Below are positions 26,968-35,860 of a stretch of 64,000 bases of DNA, piece after piece (positions within the stretch are counted from its first letter, which is position 1; each line of letters begins with the position of its first letter). Source of the stretch: Gammaproteobacteria bacterium (GTDB lineage: Bacteria; Pseudomonadota; Gammaproteobacteria; Pseudomonadales; Azotimanducaceae). The notes below the pieces were generated by a model. It ran no database searches, was not told where the DNA came from, and was given only the letters and a program-made list of their open reading frames with translations. A program made the position numbers and the translations under genes. The DNA is taken from NCBI GenBank assembly GCA_026706935.1, contig JAPOXV010000026.1, positions 215,721-279,720 on the forward strand, written 5' to 3'.

Positions 26968-27534
26968 TTGTACGATCGATCACAAAAACCGTTCGATTCT
27001 AGTTATGTAAACGACAGGATCCGTTGGCGGCTCCGTCACGAAACGATTGAGATGCAAAAGAGATTCATAACACGATAAGCTAGTTTTAGATGTGAAGGAT
27101 CTGGGCGTAAACCAAGCGACTAGAAGTGAGTCCGACGCCGAGTCCCTCGCGATCGACAGATGTAAGTGACGACTCGACAAATAGCCTTGGTTCTCTCATC
27201 CTTGCACAAGTGTCAGCTGTGGGTGGCTGGTTTAGGCTATGGGGCATGTCTTCGTTGCATTGAAAAGCGTGTCACAACCGCCTGGCACGTTTCAGCAAAG
27301 ACACAAAACGGGACGGCTCATGAGCCGTTCCGTTTTTTATATTGCAATAAGATCTAGTGTTGCTTTTCGGAGTGAAACTGGAGTTTGACTATATTAGCCC
27401 TTCCATAAGTAATAGAACTTGGCGCTATTTCCTGTGTTCGATTCAACGCGTCTCGCTTTTCTGTCTGTCGATCCGGAACCGCAGCATGAAGGTTTCGTAA
27501 GCGCACTCATCATCTCACCTCGAGGAATGCAAAT
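26968..27534. other. Intergenic region holding an orphan terminator
   Basis: Shared upstream region of the leftward protease and the rightward membrane-protein gene. It contains a strong rightward terminator at 27305-27340 with no protein gene ahead of it. A TTGACT box at 27385-27390 could be a -35 element for the downstream gene, but the matching -10 is poor. Nothing else is recognised. Confidence 0.5.
27305..27340 (+). terminator. Strong rho-independent terminator without an obvious gene
   Basis: AACGGGACGGCTCA and TGAGCCGTTCCGTT pair almost fully (one G-T wobble) and are followed by TTTTTTAT on the plus strand. Upstream on this strand lies only about 340 bases of non-coding sequence after the divergent protease start, so it may end a small RNA or a leader. 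On the minus strand it is followed by only four T, so it is mainly a plus-strand terminator. Confidence 0.8.
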
Positions 27535-28305
27535 ATGAGTCAAGGTACTTGGCGATTACTCGCCATCGGGGTCGTAACGATCGTTGCTTATCTCACTCTA
27601 GGGTGGTTTCTAACGCTCGTCTCGATGGTCATTCTTTCCATTGTGTATGTTCGATTCACGCCTAATAGTCGATTTGTCAGAGCGCGTACGGCACGATCGT
27701 CCTTCTACGCACAACTGAATCCGTTAAAGGCGCGACTATCTTCTCTCAAGGAAGCCAAGGAAACCGGAAACGCTTCCCGCTTTTACGAGATCCATCAAGA
27801 ATTGGTTGAGGACCTGCAAAAAACCAAGGAACCGTCGAATAACTCAGTAAGAGTCGTAAACGAATACATAGCATGGCACGAAAAAAGATACGCCAACTCG
27901 AACGATGGTCAGGAAAACAGCAATGCGATCGTCTCAGATGATCGTCAAGACGGGAAGAAAAACGGATTTCTCCAAACACTAAAAGAGCTCCAAGAGGAGT
28001 TGTCCTACGAAACGAAAGTCCCTTCGATTGATCCGATTCCATTAGAAGAAGTGGTGTTCTTCGACATAGCAACGTCTGAGTGTCGAGAGCTGTTTGACGA
28101 TTCCCTCTTGGATCATGAATTCGCGCTGATTTACGAACAACATAAGACACGAAGATCCATCGAACACACGTCCCAGGTGATGAGAAATGAAGTAGCGGTC
28201 GCAAGAAGTGAAGCAGCTGCCGCTAAAGTCGCTTCGAAAAAGGCTTCCCGGCAAGCCAGGGCAGCTAAACGGAAGGCGAATCAGAACAATCCGAACGCTT
28301 TCTAA
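27535..28305 (+). CDS. Membrane-anchored protein of unknown function with coiled C-terminus
   Basis: 256 residues. Two adjoining hydrophobic segments (residues about 7-42) form a hairpin anchor; the rest is cytosolic, charged and largely helical, ending in an Ala/Lys/Arg-rich coiled region (about 215-250) that could bind nucleic acid or phospholipid. GAGGA lies 9 bases before the ATG. I recognise no family. It precedes the TIR cluster but is separated from it by 466 bases, so co-transcription is doubtful. Confidence 0.7.
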   Translation: MSQGTWRLLAIGVVTIVAYLTLGWFLTLVSMVILSIVYVRFTPNSRFVRARTARSSFYAQLNPLKARLSSLKEAKETGNASRFYEIHQELVEDLQKTKEPSNNSVRVVNEYIAWHEKRYANSNDGQENSNAIVSDDRQDGKKNGFLQTLKELQEELSYETKVPSIDPIPLEEVVFFDIATSECRELFDDSLLDHEFALIYEQHKTRRSIEHTSQVMRNEVAVARSEAAAAKVASKKASRQARAAKRKANQNNPNAF

Positions 28306-28771
28306 CCCCAACCTGCTCAATGTTTAGACGTGGCTCAAACTCGCCAGTGTCGCTTTATTGAACTTGCTTGACGTGACTGAGTGTTTCTAAGCCATCGTCG
28401 CGCTTCCTGAGAAACGTGTTTTAACGGTCGATCGGGGTCAACGAATCTTGACTACATTTAGTTACTCCGCCTGAGACGAGGTCGACGTACTTGTTCAACG
28501 TTCTTGCTCCCAGATCGTACGGACTTTAGAGACTTTCAAACTGAATTTCAGTCCGAAACGCAACGCTCAACGGTTTCGTACTCGCTAACTCAGAAAACTG
28601 GCAACCAGCTTCGACATCTCCACAAGTTATATAAACAACCTTTAGATCGACGGACCAGCAGTTGTCCGGAACGATGGTTTGAGAGTTAGTCGATTTGCTT
28701 TGCACGCTGTTAACGATGAGCGCCAATCAATTCGCTCTGCTAAAAAGCGTTGTTCTTATTACCATTGCGAA
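28306..28771. other. Intergenic, no supported gene
   Basis: 466 bases between the membrane-anchored protein and the TIR cluster. Frames on both strands are short and lack family features. No clear terminator was found. Confidence 0.5.
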
Positions 28772-29179
28772 ATGAAAGATCATTCACCGGGGCAGATCAA
28801 GCACCTCGAGTTCATACATTCCAATATCTCGAGAATGCACGAATCTGCGACTTCAATGAAGAGGCTTTCGATTATCGGATTCGCGCTCGGTGGTTCAATG
28901 GCGAGATACTTGAACGAGCCTGCCATTCTTCTATTTACTGCAGCAGCTATCACAGCTTTGTGGTTGCTTGACGCGAAGTACCTTCAAACGGAGAGGTCTT
29001 TCAGGGAGCTGTACGACGAGACGCGCACATTAGATGCTGGTGAAACCGCATCCTTCGAATTGGCACCAGGAAAAGTCAATTGGATTCCAGGACGCGAGCT
29101 TGTAAGTTGGTCAACATCGCTTCTTTATATCCCAATGCTTGCATTACTAGGGATTATTTGGTGTTTGTTAGACGCGTAG
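28772..29179 (+). CDS. Small membrane protein paired with a TIR-like gene, likely effector or sensor
   Basis: 135 residues from the ATG at 28772; a longer frame adds 31 residues without membrane or family character. The N-terminus (GQIKHLEFIHSNISRMHESATSMK), two adjoining transmembrane segments, and the WLLDAKYLQTERSFRELYDE stretch match a widespread family of uncharacterised small membrane proteins that, as far as I recall, is usually found beside TIR-like genes. A third hydrophobic segment is at the C-terminus. It ends 25 bases before the TIR-like gene start. If the TIR makes a signal, this protein is the natural membrane-disrupting effector; that is inference. Confidence 0.75.
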   Translation: MKDHSPGQIKHLEFIHSNISRMHESATSMKRLSIIGFALGGSMARYLNEPAILLFTAAAITALWLLDAKYLQTERSFRELYDETRTLDAGETASFELAPGKVNWIPGRELVSWSTSLLYIPMLALLGIIWCLLDA

Positions 29180-29204
29180 CAAATTGAACTACAAAGAAGC
29201 CGAG

Positions 29205-29663
29205 ATGGTGAAAAGACGAGTGTTCTACAGTTTTCACTACGAGCTGGACAGCTGGCGCTTAGCACAGGTGCGAATATTCGAAACGGTCGACGGGCGCCGT
29301 CCAACGACCGATAACGATTGGGAGGCCGTGAGGGGCGGAGGTCACCGCGCCATCACAGAGTGGATCGATAATCAGATGCATGGCAAGATTTGCGTGGTGG
29401 TATTAGTCGAAGCGATGACGGCAGGACTAAAGTGGATCAAGTATGAGATTAGAAGGGCGTGGGAAATTGGCTCGAGTTTAGTCGGCATCTACATCCACAG
29501 GCTCAAAGAAGCAAAAGGCGAAATAGCCTCGAAAGGCAGGAACCAATTCAGTGATTTCAAACTAGACGGTACGCCTTTTATGCAACTCGCAAAATGTGAT
29601 ACACCATCAGGAACGAGCAGCACCGAGGTATATAACGACATTTCTCAGAACATCGAGAAGTGA
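29205..29663 (+). CDS. TIR-like protein of the MTH538/ThsB type (DUF1863)
   Basis: 152 residues. The start KRRVFYSFHYELDSWRLAQV and the block NDWEAV...GGHRAITEWIDNQM are typical of the MTH538 TIR-like family that includes ThsB of Thoeris. The conserved Glu of the WxxxE motif, the catalytic position in NAD-consuming TIRs, is present as Glu81 (KWIKYEI), followed by GIYIHRLK. I prefer the ATG at 29205 over a TTG at 29184 because the family begins this way. In Thoeris such proteins sense infection and make a cyclic ADP-ribose signal. The product here is unknown. It probably forms an operon with the membrane protein upstream. Confidence 0.85.
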   Translation: MVKRRVFYSFHYELDSWRLAQVRIFETVDGRRPTTDNDWEAVRGGGHRAITEWIDNQMHGKICVVVLVEAMTAGLKWIKYEIRRAWEIGSSLVGIYIHRLKEAKGEIASKGRNQFSDFKLDGTPFMQLAKCDTPSGTSSTEVYNDISQNIEK

Positions 29664-29804
29664 ATCGAGGCCGAGATCAAGGCGCGTTGACGGAAGTAAG
29701 GCAATTCGTTAGTGTTCAAAACCCCTAGTGAAGCGTTGTCTGGCACATTTCTTTATTTTGAAAAAGATAGGCGTGATACGTAACTCAACAGGAAGGCACT
29801 AGAT

Positions 29805-30944
29805 TTGTCCTACAGAATCGTGCTGATACATAGTGATCAAACCCATCTAGCTGAGAAAACAAAGGAGGCAATCTCGACGGTATTAGCAGAGATGCCGGAC
29901 GTGGCGAACGCATTGACAGTGACTGATGAGATCTCCGATGAGAGCATTCCGCAGGTAGTTGCATATCTTGCGAGCGAAAACGCAAAGATGGATGATGGCG
30001 TAATCCAGATGCTGGATCGGGCATCAATTGACGAATTAGCGATCTTGCCCGTGATAGTGTCAGGCGACGAGGACGACGTTACTAGGGTACTCCCCGAAAG
30101 TCTGTCACACATTAACGCTTTGACTTGGCGGAACGAAGGATTGAATGTTGCTACGTCCTTGCTGCGAATGCTAGGATTGTTAGAGGATGAAAGGAAAATC
30201 TTCATCTCGTATCGTCGAACAGAGACGTTTGACCTTGCTACTCAACTGCATACTGAATTGGTCAGACGGAGGTTTGACGTTTTCTTAGATCGGTTCTCAG
30301 TGGATCCGGGAATCGATTTTCAACGTCGCTTGGACGAGGAGCTAGGAGACAAAGCGTTCGTCTTGCTGCTCGAGAGCAACAAATTGCACGAATCGGAATG
30401 GGTGCGACATGAGATCGCCTTTGCGCACTCTCATCGCATTGCTCTCCTCGCGTTGACTTTGCCCGACTGCGAGAATCGCGTACCATCCATTGACGATGCC
30501 TTCAGATTGAAACTTGAGCAAAGCGACCTGACGGAACTCGGCGACTTGTCCGACACTGTCCTTGCAAGCGTGATGGAGCAAATCGAGCTCGCCCACTACC
30601 GTGCGCTCCGACGACGTCGTGAACAAATTCTTGAGAGCGTGAGCCAAAAGCTGAGTGCAGAAGGATGTCAATCCCAATTGGCGAGCGATTGGTGCATTTA
30701 TGCGACCAAACAAGGTGGACATAAAACAGGTTTGTTTTGGGTTACTCCGCGCCGCCCTGGAACGATCGATTTCTACGGGCTCAGCCAGGAACATGAACGG
30801 GTATCTCAATCCGGTACTCGTGATTTGTTAGGTGCAGTCGTACACGATTCGGGGCGACTCGCTGACGAATACGAGGATCTGATGGAGTGGATAGTGCAGC
30901 TCTCGCAGTACGAACTGGCTACCATTGAGAGCTGTTCGCTCTAA
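29805..30944 (+). CDS. TIR-domain protein with N- and C-terminal extra domains
   Basis: 379 residues from a TTG start, which has a strong GGAAGG ribosome site 9 bases upstream. Residues about 130-275 are a TIR domain (KIFISYRRTE, DVFLDRFSVDPGIDFQRRL) with the catalytic-type Glu203 in SEWVRHEI. Residues 1-125 form a separate alpha/beta module (IVLIHSDQ...AILPVIVSG) I cannot name; residues 290-379 are another. The stop overlaps the start of the SLOG gene by one base, so the two products are translationally coupled and probably work together: TIR as NADase or cyclase, SLOG as nucleotide-binding partner. There is no signal peptide or membrane segment. Confidence 0.88.
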   Translation: MSYRIVLIHSDQTHLAEKTKEAISTVLAEMPDVANALTVTDEISDESIPQVVAYLASENAKMDDGVIQMLDRASIDELAILPVIVSGDEDDVTRVLPESLSHINALTWRNEGLNVATSLLRMLGLLEDERKIFISYRRTETFDLATQLHTELVRRRFDVFLDRFSVDPGIDFQRRLDEELGDKAFVLLLESNKLHESEWVRHEIAFAHSHRIALLALTLPDCENRVPSIDDAFRLKLEQSDLTELGDLSDTVLASVMEQIELAHYRALRRRREQILESVSQKLSAEGCQSQLASDWCIYATKQGGHKTGLFWVTPRRPGTIDFYGLSQEHERVSQSGTRDLLGAVVHDSGRLADEYEDLMEWIVQLSQYELATIESCSL

Positions 30945-31582
30945 TGGAAGGTTACATGCACGATCTAAATCAAGCAAATGTTCTTCTGTCTGCGAGCTTC
31001 CCCTCGGGGGAACGTGGTGAGCGTTTCAAGCCATACGATCCATCTGGAATTGCTGACGCCGTAACCGCGTTCGCACGAGCGGTGCTTGCTAACAACGGTC
31101 GACTGACATTTGGGGGGCATCCGACGATCACACCGATCGTTCTGATGATCTCCAGAGAGCTTCGCATCGCGGGTTCGATTACCGTCTTCCAGTCTGCTTG
31201 GTTCAAAGAGGCGTTGCAGTTACCAGAGGTCGACGAGATAAAAAAGGAAGACCTAGCATGCGTCGAATGGACTCGGTGCGTTGATGACAGGGACGAGTCT
31301 CTTCAGATCATGCGCAGCGCGATGATTCAGCAAGGGCAGTACGCTAGTGCTTTGTTTATCGGAGGGATGGAGGGCATCGAAACCGAATACAGCATGGTAA
31401 AACGTTTTTCGCCGACGACGCCGTGCGTACCAATCATGGGACCTGGCGGTATGGCCGCACGACTTTCAACGACAGACTATGAGAAACTCGGTATGACAGA
31501 ATTCTTACGATCGAGGGCGTATCCATACATGGCACTTCATTTCGTAAAAGCTCTTTCTGGAACTGCTATTTCCCAGAATTGA
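30944..31582 (+). CDS. SLOG-domain protein (TIR/Sir2-associated type)
   Basis: 212 residues with the Rossmann-like SLOG signature: VLLSASFPSGERGERF near the N-terminus, RLTFGGHPTITPIVL (residues 53-67), FIGGMEGIETEY, and a terminal IMGPGGMAARL loop. This matches the SLOG group reported next to TIR and Sir2 domains, which in ThsA of Thoeris binds an NAD-derived cyclic signal. Here it stands alone and is encoded in a TAATG overlap with the TIR gene. It carries no effector domain, so it must either process the signal itself or hand it to another protein. An alternative start is Met5. Confidence 0.85.
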   Translation: MEGYMHDLNQANVLLSASFPSGERGERFKPYDPSGIADAVTAFARAVLANNGRLTFGGHPTITPIVLMISRELRIAGSITVFQSAWFKEALQLPEVDEIKKEDLACVEWTRCVDDRDESLQIMRSAMIQQGQYASALFIGGMEGIETEYSMVKRFSPTTPCVPIMGPGGMAARLSTTDYEKLGMTEFLRSRAYPYMALHFVKALSGTAISQN

Positions 31583-31663
31583 GAAACCGAACAGGCGGGA
31601 TTTTGTATGCTGCAGTAGTTGCAACCTCTACTCGATCTGTATCGAAAATCTCTGATTCGCGTG

Positions 31664-32275
31664 CTAGTTACGTTGCTTCGTAAGATTGAAATCGTTCGCG
31701 TTTTCGGCTTTGTTGAACGCATTGTCAATGTAATGTTCTGGTTTTGTTAGAAAATCGGCTTCATCTACGATAGAAAAGTAGGAGTCCTTTAATGCATCGT
31801 AGGTTTCGCATCGTCGACACTTGAACGACTTGTCACGTAAATTGAATCGATTGTCGTTGATGATTGAGTAGAACTTGCTGGTTGCGTACGTTCGCACGCT
31901 GCAACCATCGTTCTTGCTTGTTGTCGTTACTAGCCAGTCATAGCTGCTGTTAACGCGTTGTACAACACCCACAAGACCATTCGTTTTGGATGTGCGCCCT
32001 TTTCGAGAAATCTCTTTCAGGCAATACTCTATCTCCCAATCAATCCAATTGCTTTGTGTCATGTTGGGTGACAGAATGACAATCGTCACAGTAGTGTCGT
32101 ACATCATGTCAGTGAGTTTTGACTTGATGGTTGACGTGGCTTCGTCTGTTAGATCTGGCGATTCTGCGGTTTCGCCCATATAGTAAGTGGCATCGTCGCC
32201 GAGCGCGTTAACGATTTTGTCGCGCAGCTTTTGAGCCTCACTGTATTTGTACGAAATAAAGGTTTTATGAGCCAT
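31664..32275 (-). CDS. TIR-like (MTH538-type) protein, convergent with the TIR-SLOG pair
   Basis: 203 residues. The N-terminal half is TIR-like: KTFISYKYSEAQKLRDKIV, then TTVTIVILSPNMTQSNWIDWEIEYCL with the catalytic-position Glu81. The C-terminal half is unrecognised and carries a Cys pair (KCRRCETYDALKDSYF). It lies on the opposite strand, 81 bases from the SLOG stop, so it is a separate transcription unit, though the clustering of three TIR types in 3.5 kb suggests functional connection. It could be the single gene of a TIR-only system or the partner of the orphan gene upstream on its strand. Confidence 0.83.
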   Translation of the reverse strand: MAHKTFISYKYSEAQKLRDKIVNALGDDATYYMGETAESPDLTDEATSTIKSKLTDMMYDTTVTIVILSPNMTQSNWIDWEIEYCLKEISRKGRTSKTNGLVGVVQRVNSSYDWLVTTTSKNDGCSVRTYATSKFYSIINDNRFNLRDKSFKCRRCETYDALKDSYFSIVDEADFLTKPEHYIDNAFNKAENANDFNLTKQRN

Positions 32276-32613
32276 TTGTTGAGTCTCGCAATTCAGTTAC
32301 CAGCACTATGGGCCAATTTCGTCGTAAACGCCGCACGCATAACCACGACCAAGCAAATCCACATTCGCGAAATAAAAAGCAATCATTGCACGATACCGCA
32401 CAGTCCTTAATTTCGTTAATCCCTAGCGAAATATTCGCGATTTGTACGTATCCCACGTCCTAAGTTTTTCTCCGTTGACGCCACTAATTAGATTGACACT
32501 CGTTTCCTTGGCGATATCGAACCAAAGTCAGCACATCCAACACCAATTCTCTGCGATACTCATTAATAGAAAAAACTATATGAACTACTCGCGGAACAAG
32601 GAACGTCTAAATT
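32276..32613. other. Intergenic, no supported gene
   Basis: 338 bases between the TIR-like gene and the orphan gene on the same strand. A 63-codon leftward frame overlaps the TIR start region without family features. A promoter for the TIR-like gene is expected here, but no convincing boxes were found. Confidence 0.5.
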
Positions 32614-33609
32614 CTATACTGTAAGCGTTGTTGCGCGCAATTCAGGTGAAACGGAGATGTAGTGCTTTTGTCTTACAGGTGTGCCGAGTGTTGAGACGGC
32701 GAAGCGGTATTCACGTTGAGATGAAAGCGCTGTTTTCTTGGTGAACCAAGTCTGCGGTCCAGCAAGTGGATCGAACAAGTGATCTTGTTTATCTACGCGA
32801 CCCGATATATCCGCGTAGATAACCGGTCCGTAGTAGACATGAACAACCGTGTCAATAGGTCGAGATTCAGTCCAGGAGCTAACGGCGCAACGACTTGTCC
32901 TGTATACCAATTCTTCTTGCAAACTCAGTGAAACATCCGCTGTCTTGTCGAAACCCAGAGTGAAATCAACACCCAACCATAACGCGAAAGCATCTGGATC
33001 GATAATTTTCGTAGCAACAGAGTATTCGTACTTGCTCCCAAACTCCCGTATGAGATTACGAAGTTCTTCATCGCTTCGATAGTGCGACGCGCAATATACC
33101 CAAGGTTCACTATTTGAGCTGAACGTCAATCGGGCATGCACTGACCCGCCGATGGTTGAGCTCAACCAATATGAGCCGTCTTTTGTGAGCGTGCCGTCTT
33201 TGGGGTCGCCAATACCGGGTTTGAGAGCTTCTTGACTACGATAGTATCTCGGAGTTGCGAGCTGTAGACTCTTCGTTCGTTCAGGAGCGTAGTCATGTTC
33301 CGAAAAGACGACAACGTTGTCGGTATCGCTAGTCGTAACGGTGTTGCTTTCTAGTTTATGCAGAAATACACAATGGTACATGGGCTTGTTCAAATCGAAG
33401 ATCGAAAAACAACCAGTCATCACGGGAGCCGAAACCGCGCCCGGGTTTGATCTTCGAGGCAAAGCGTTAATCGTTCTCAAAACACGATTAACGTCGCTGA
33501 GAGCAACATCGTTATCTTGACTCACGAAGATGCGCGCGTCTTCGTCATTTAAGACGTTCGCACGATCAATCTCAATTGGAAACGTGCTGCTTTTCAGTAT
33601 ATTCTCCAA
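32614..33609 (-). CDS. Orphan cytosolic protein next to the TIR-like gene
   Basis: 331 residues, no signal peptide, no membrane segment. The composition is beta-rich with several conserved-looking blocks (VVHVYYGPVIYADISG, FDPLAGPQTWFTKKTALSSQREYRFAVST) but I cannot assign a family. The frame is open for 13 more codons upstream (including YIFHANSADLENI) without ATG or GTG, and the only common start is the TTG at 33609, so the true start may be a rare codon such as ATT or the 5' end may be damaged. It is oriented with the TIR-like gene 338 bases downstream and could be its effector; that is a guess from position only. Confidence 0.65.
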   Translation of the reverse strand: MENILKSSTFPIEIDRANVLNDEDARIFVSQDNDVALSDVNRVLRTINALPRRSNPGAVSAPVMTGCFSIFDLNKPMYHCVFLHKLESNTVTTSDTDNVVVFSEHDYAPERTKSLQLATPRYYRSQEALKPGIGDPKDGTLTKDGSYWLSSTIGGSVHARLTFSSNSEPWVYCASHYRSDEELRNLIREFGSKYEYSVATKIIDPDAFALWLGVDFTLGFDKTADVSLSLQEELVYRTSRCAVSSWTESRPIDTVVHVYYGPVIYADISGRVDKQDHLFDPLAGPQTWFTKKTALSSQREYRFAVSTLGTPVRQKHYISVSPELRATTLTV

Positions 33610-35173
33610 ATCCGCACTATTGGCGTGGAAAATATAAGATGTGGGACCCTAATGTGCTCAGCTATGACTTTGGGAAGATAGCCAAGATTCTCCGAGTTGT
33701 AGGGCGGCCTATCTTGACGCTGAGTGTCCGTCCTAGGGTATCAACCGAGCGTTGATAGGTGGCGCTCTTCACACGGGCAATCGCCCATCGACACGCAAAT
33801 ATGATCGTCGACCCATCCTGTAGCTACCTCTCGAAACATTAACTACCTGGTAAAGCGAACATCCTGACGAAACGATGGCTAACGCAGCACGCATGCTCCC
33901 GTTTCTCGATTTTGACGACCCTAAGGCACGATCTAGTGAAATACAACCCAATTTCTCAGCGTGATCAATCAATTTGGCGACCGGAAAGATGCTCTATACG
34001 CAACCGAAATCTGCATATTCTTCAATCTGAGCTCGGGAGTTTCACTCAGTAGATACTTCAATCCGTTCTAGAATCCATCGTGCCCGTTCGACCAAGAACC
34101 CATTCCTCGAGTGTCGTGACGGACCACAAGATGGCGCTAACCCATAGAACAGGAAACATAAAAGCGCATGACGATGAATTTCGAGGTAATTATGAGATCT
34201 GACTGCGTTGTTGGAAAAACGACACTCGTGTCCATTTCGAGGTGAGACAAATCGATCCGATCACGTGACCTCACCTTAAAAAAGACGCATCTTGTGAGGC
34301 GTCGGACTATCAGTACTACCACTAGCGGGGTTACTGCAACTATCGGTACATCATTCTCTAATTTCAAGTTTGGAAGACGCTGCAATCGACTTTCCGAACA
34401 ACTGAGAATTCGGCCGAAAAACACATAGAATGCCTCTAGAGAGGTTTTGGGCTAACGATACTACCGTCAACGTAGTAAACGGAACTATCATAAAAAACGC
34501 GAACCTGCAACCTCTTAGCTCTGCAAAATGGATCCCATTAAATAGATTAACGCTCGTTTTGTAATCGTCTACGTCGATAACGTTAACCTGCAGTAAGGAT
34601 TTCCGCTTATGTCCTAGATCATGTACTACCGATTCGATGTCTTTGACCCGTCTTCGACGGGTGTGCCAGTTAATGGACTCGAAACCTCAGCGACTTCCTC
34701 ATTTTTTTGTCAACGAGTGATTGCCGAAAAGTAGCTAACTTATGAACTAAGCTGCCGAATCTGATCGCTTCATCCTATAACGACAAGTGTGATCGCAATG
34801 AGAATTCGGCGCTCCGATTACCGCTAGACCCCGTCTACCGCGTTCGTCTGCAGCATGTGACCGCCTGTCCCGCTGCCGCTCAGACGGTTCAGTTGCATTC
34901 CACTGACCTAGGATCGGAACATAGCAGACTGCCGTCGCACTCTAAATATCGCGAAGTCAATACCAACGTTCCTTCAGTTGTATCGCCACCTCCAATTTGC
35001 GCCAGCGGTTTTTCTCAATTTGCGTTGCGGACCAAAGTAAATAGACCTCGATATGCTGCAATGGAAAACGGCTGATTGTTTCACTCTGAAAACGCCGAGA
35101 CTGAGTCGTGACTTTCGATATCTTTTTTTGAACGCAGTACTGAGATAATTTCGAGCCATAGAGGAGTCTTGCT
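33610..35173. other. 1.56 kb intergenic region with no supported gene
   Basis: The longest or second-longest gap in the window. All frames are short. A 95-codon leftward frame (34137-34424) has one hydrophobic stretch but no start signal or family feature. On the minus strand a weak hairpin (34284-34303) followed by six T could be a terminator. AT-rich stretches alternate with ordinary sequence. This looks like decayed or regulatory DNA rather than genes. Confidence 0.5.
34278..34303 (-). terminator. Weak possible leftward terminator
   Basis: On the minus strand GACGC and GCGTC flank a 10-base loop and are followed by TTTTTT. The stem is only five strong pairs, and no gene lies directly upstream, so this may be chance. 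Confidence 0.25.
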
Positions 35174-35860
35174 TTGCTTACATTGAAACCTGAAGACGTG
35201 CATAAGTGCTTCCGTCGGGCTCTATGCGTAAGTCGTTCTTGGCGTCGAGATAATCTGCTGAACACTGACGATGCGGACAAGAATGAGCTCTGTTCCGCTA
35301 AATTTCTCCACGCGGTTTGTGAGGAATTGAGCGTTCTACCACAACTTCAACAACTCCAATGCAATGTCGTCAAGGTGCTTGACCAAAAGTGCGCGATAAA
35401 GAACTCATGGAAGAAATCTGGAGAATGGTTGTTAGATGCTACCTGGACGTCCAGTTATCCCATTCCAAATAGAGCCGATTCAAATGCGATAACTCAAGTT
35501 CATTGCGCGATAGAATGCGAAAGCAATTCGGCTACGAAAGAGTTGTATACAGATCTTTCCAAGCTTCTGGTCATCAATAGCCCCATCAAGATCTTCGCGT
35601 CTGGACTGAATCAGCAAAATGCTAGATTTTGCGATTACATGGATGAACGTGTCGAGGAGCTCGAATACATCCTGAATTCGCCACAAGTTAGAGCCCAGAA
35701 GAACCCCGCAGATTGGTACTATGTGTTCTGGCCGTCTCCAAAAAAAGCAAAGAGCCATTCAATATGGGATCAATTTGGTCCCGACGATACTTACCATCAT
35801 TTGAATGAAATACACCTTTTCCATAGAGGGTGTAACGCGTCTCGCTTTCGAAAACTCTAG
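35174..35860 (+). CDS. Orphan protein, possibly PD-(D/E)XK nuclease-like
   Basis: 228 residues from a TTG start with GAGGAG seven bases upstream, a near-ideal ribosome site. The middle region has the spacing of a PD-(D/E)XK fold: a WLLDATW strand with an acidic residue, then VHCAIECESN with a Glu pair, then a TKELYTDLSKLLVINSPIKIFASG strand-helix-strand typical of such nucleases in restriction-like proteins. The Lys of the motif is not obvious. The gene stands alone between two long gaps. The C-terminus is short and unremarkable. Function is uncertain. Confidence 0.6.
   Translation: MLTLKPEDVHKCFRRALCVSRSWRRDNLLNTDDADKNELCSAKFLHAVCEELSVLPQLQQLQCNVVKVLDQKCAIKNSWKKSGEWLLDATWTSSYPIPNRADSNAITQVHCAIECESNSATKELYTDLSKLLVINSPIKIFASGLNQQNARFCDYMDERVEELEYILNSPQVRAQKNPADWYYVFWPSPKKAKSHSIWDQFGPDDTYHHLNEIHLFHRGCNASRFRKL

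Noticed and set aside
34137-34424. 95-codon leftward frame as a membrane protein
   Set aside because: Only one hydrophobic stretch, no ribosome site or family feature, and a weak terminator-like hairpin lies inside it.
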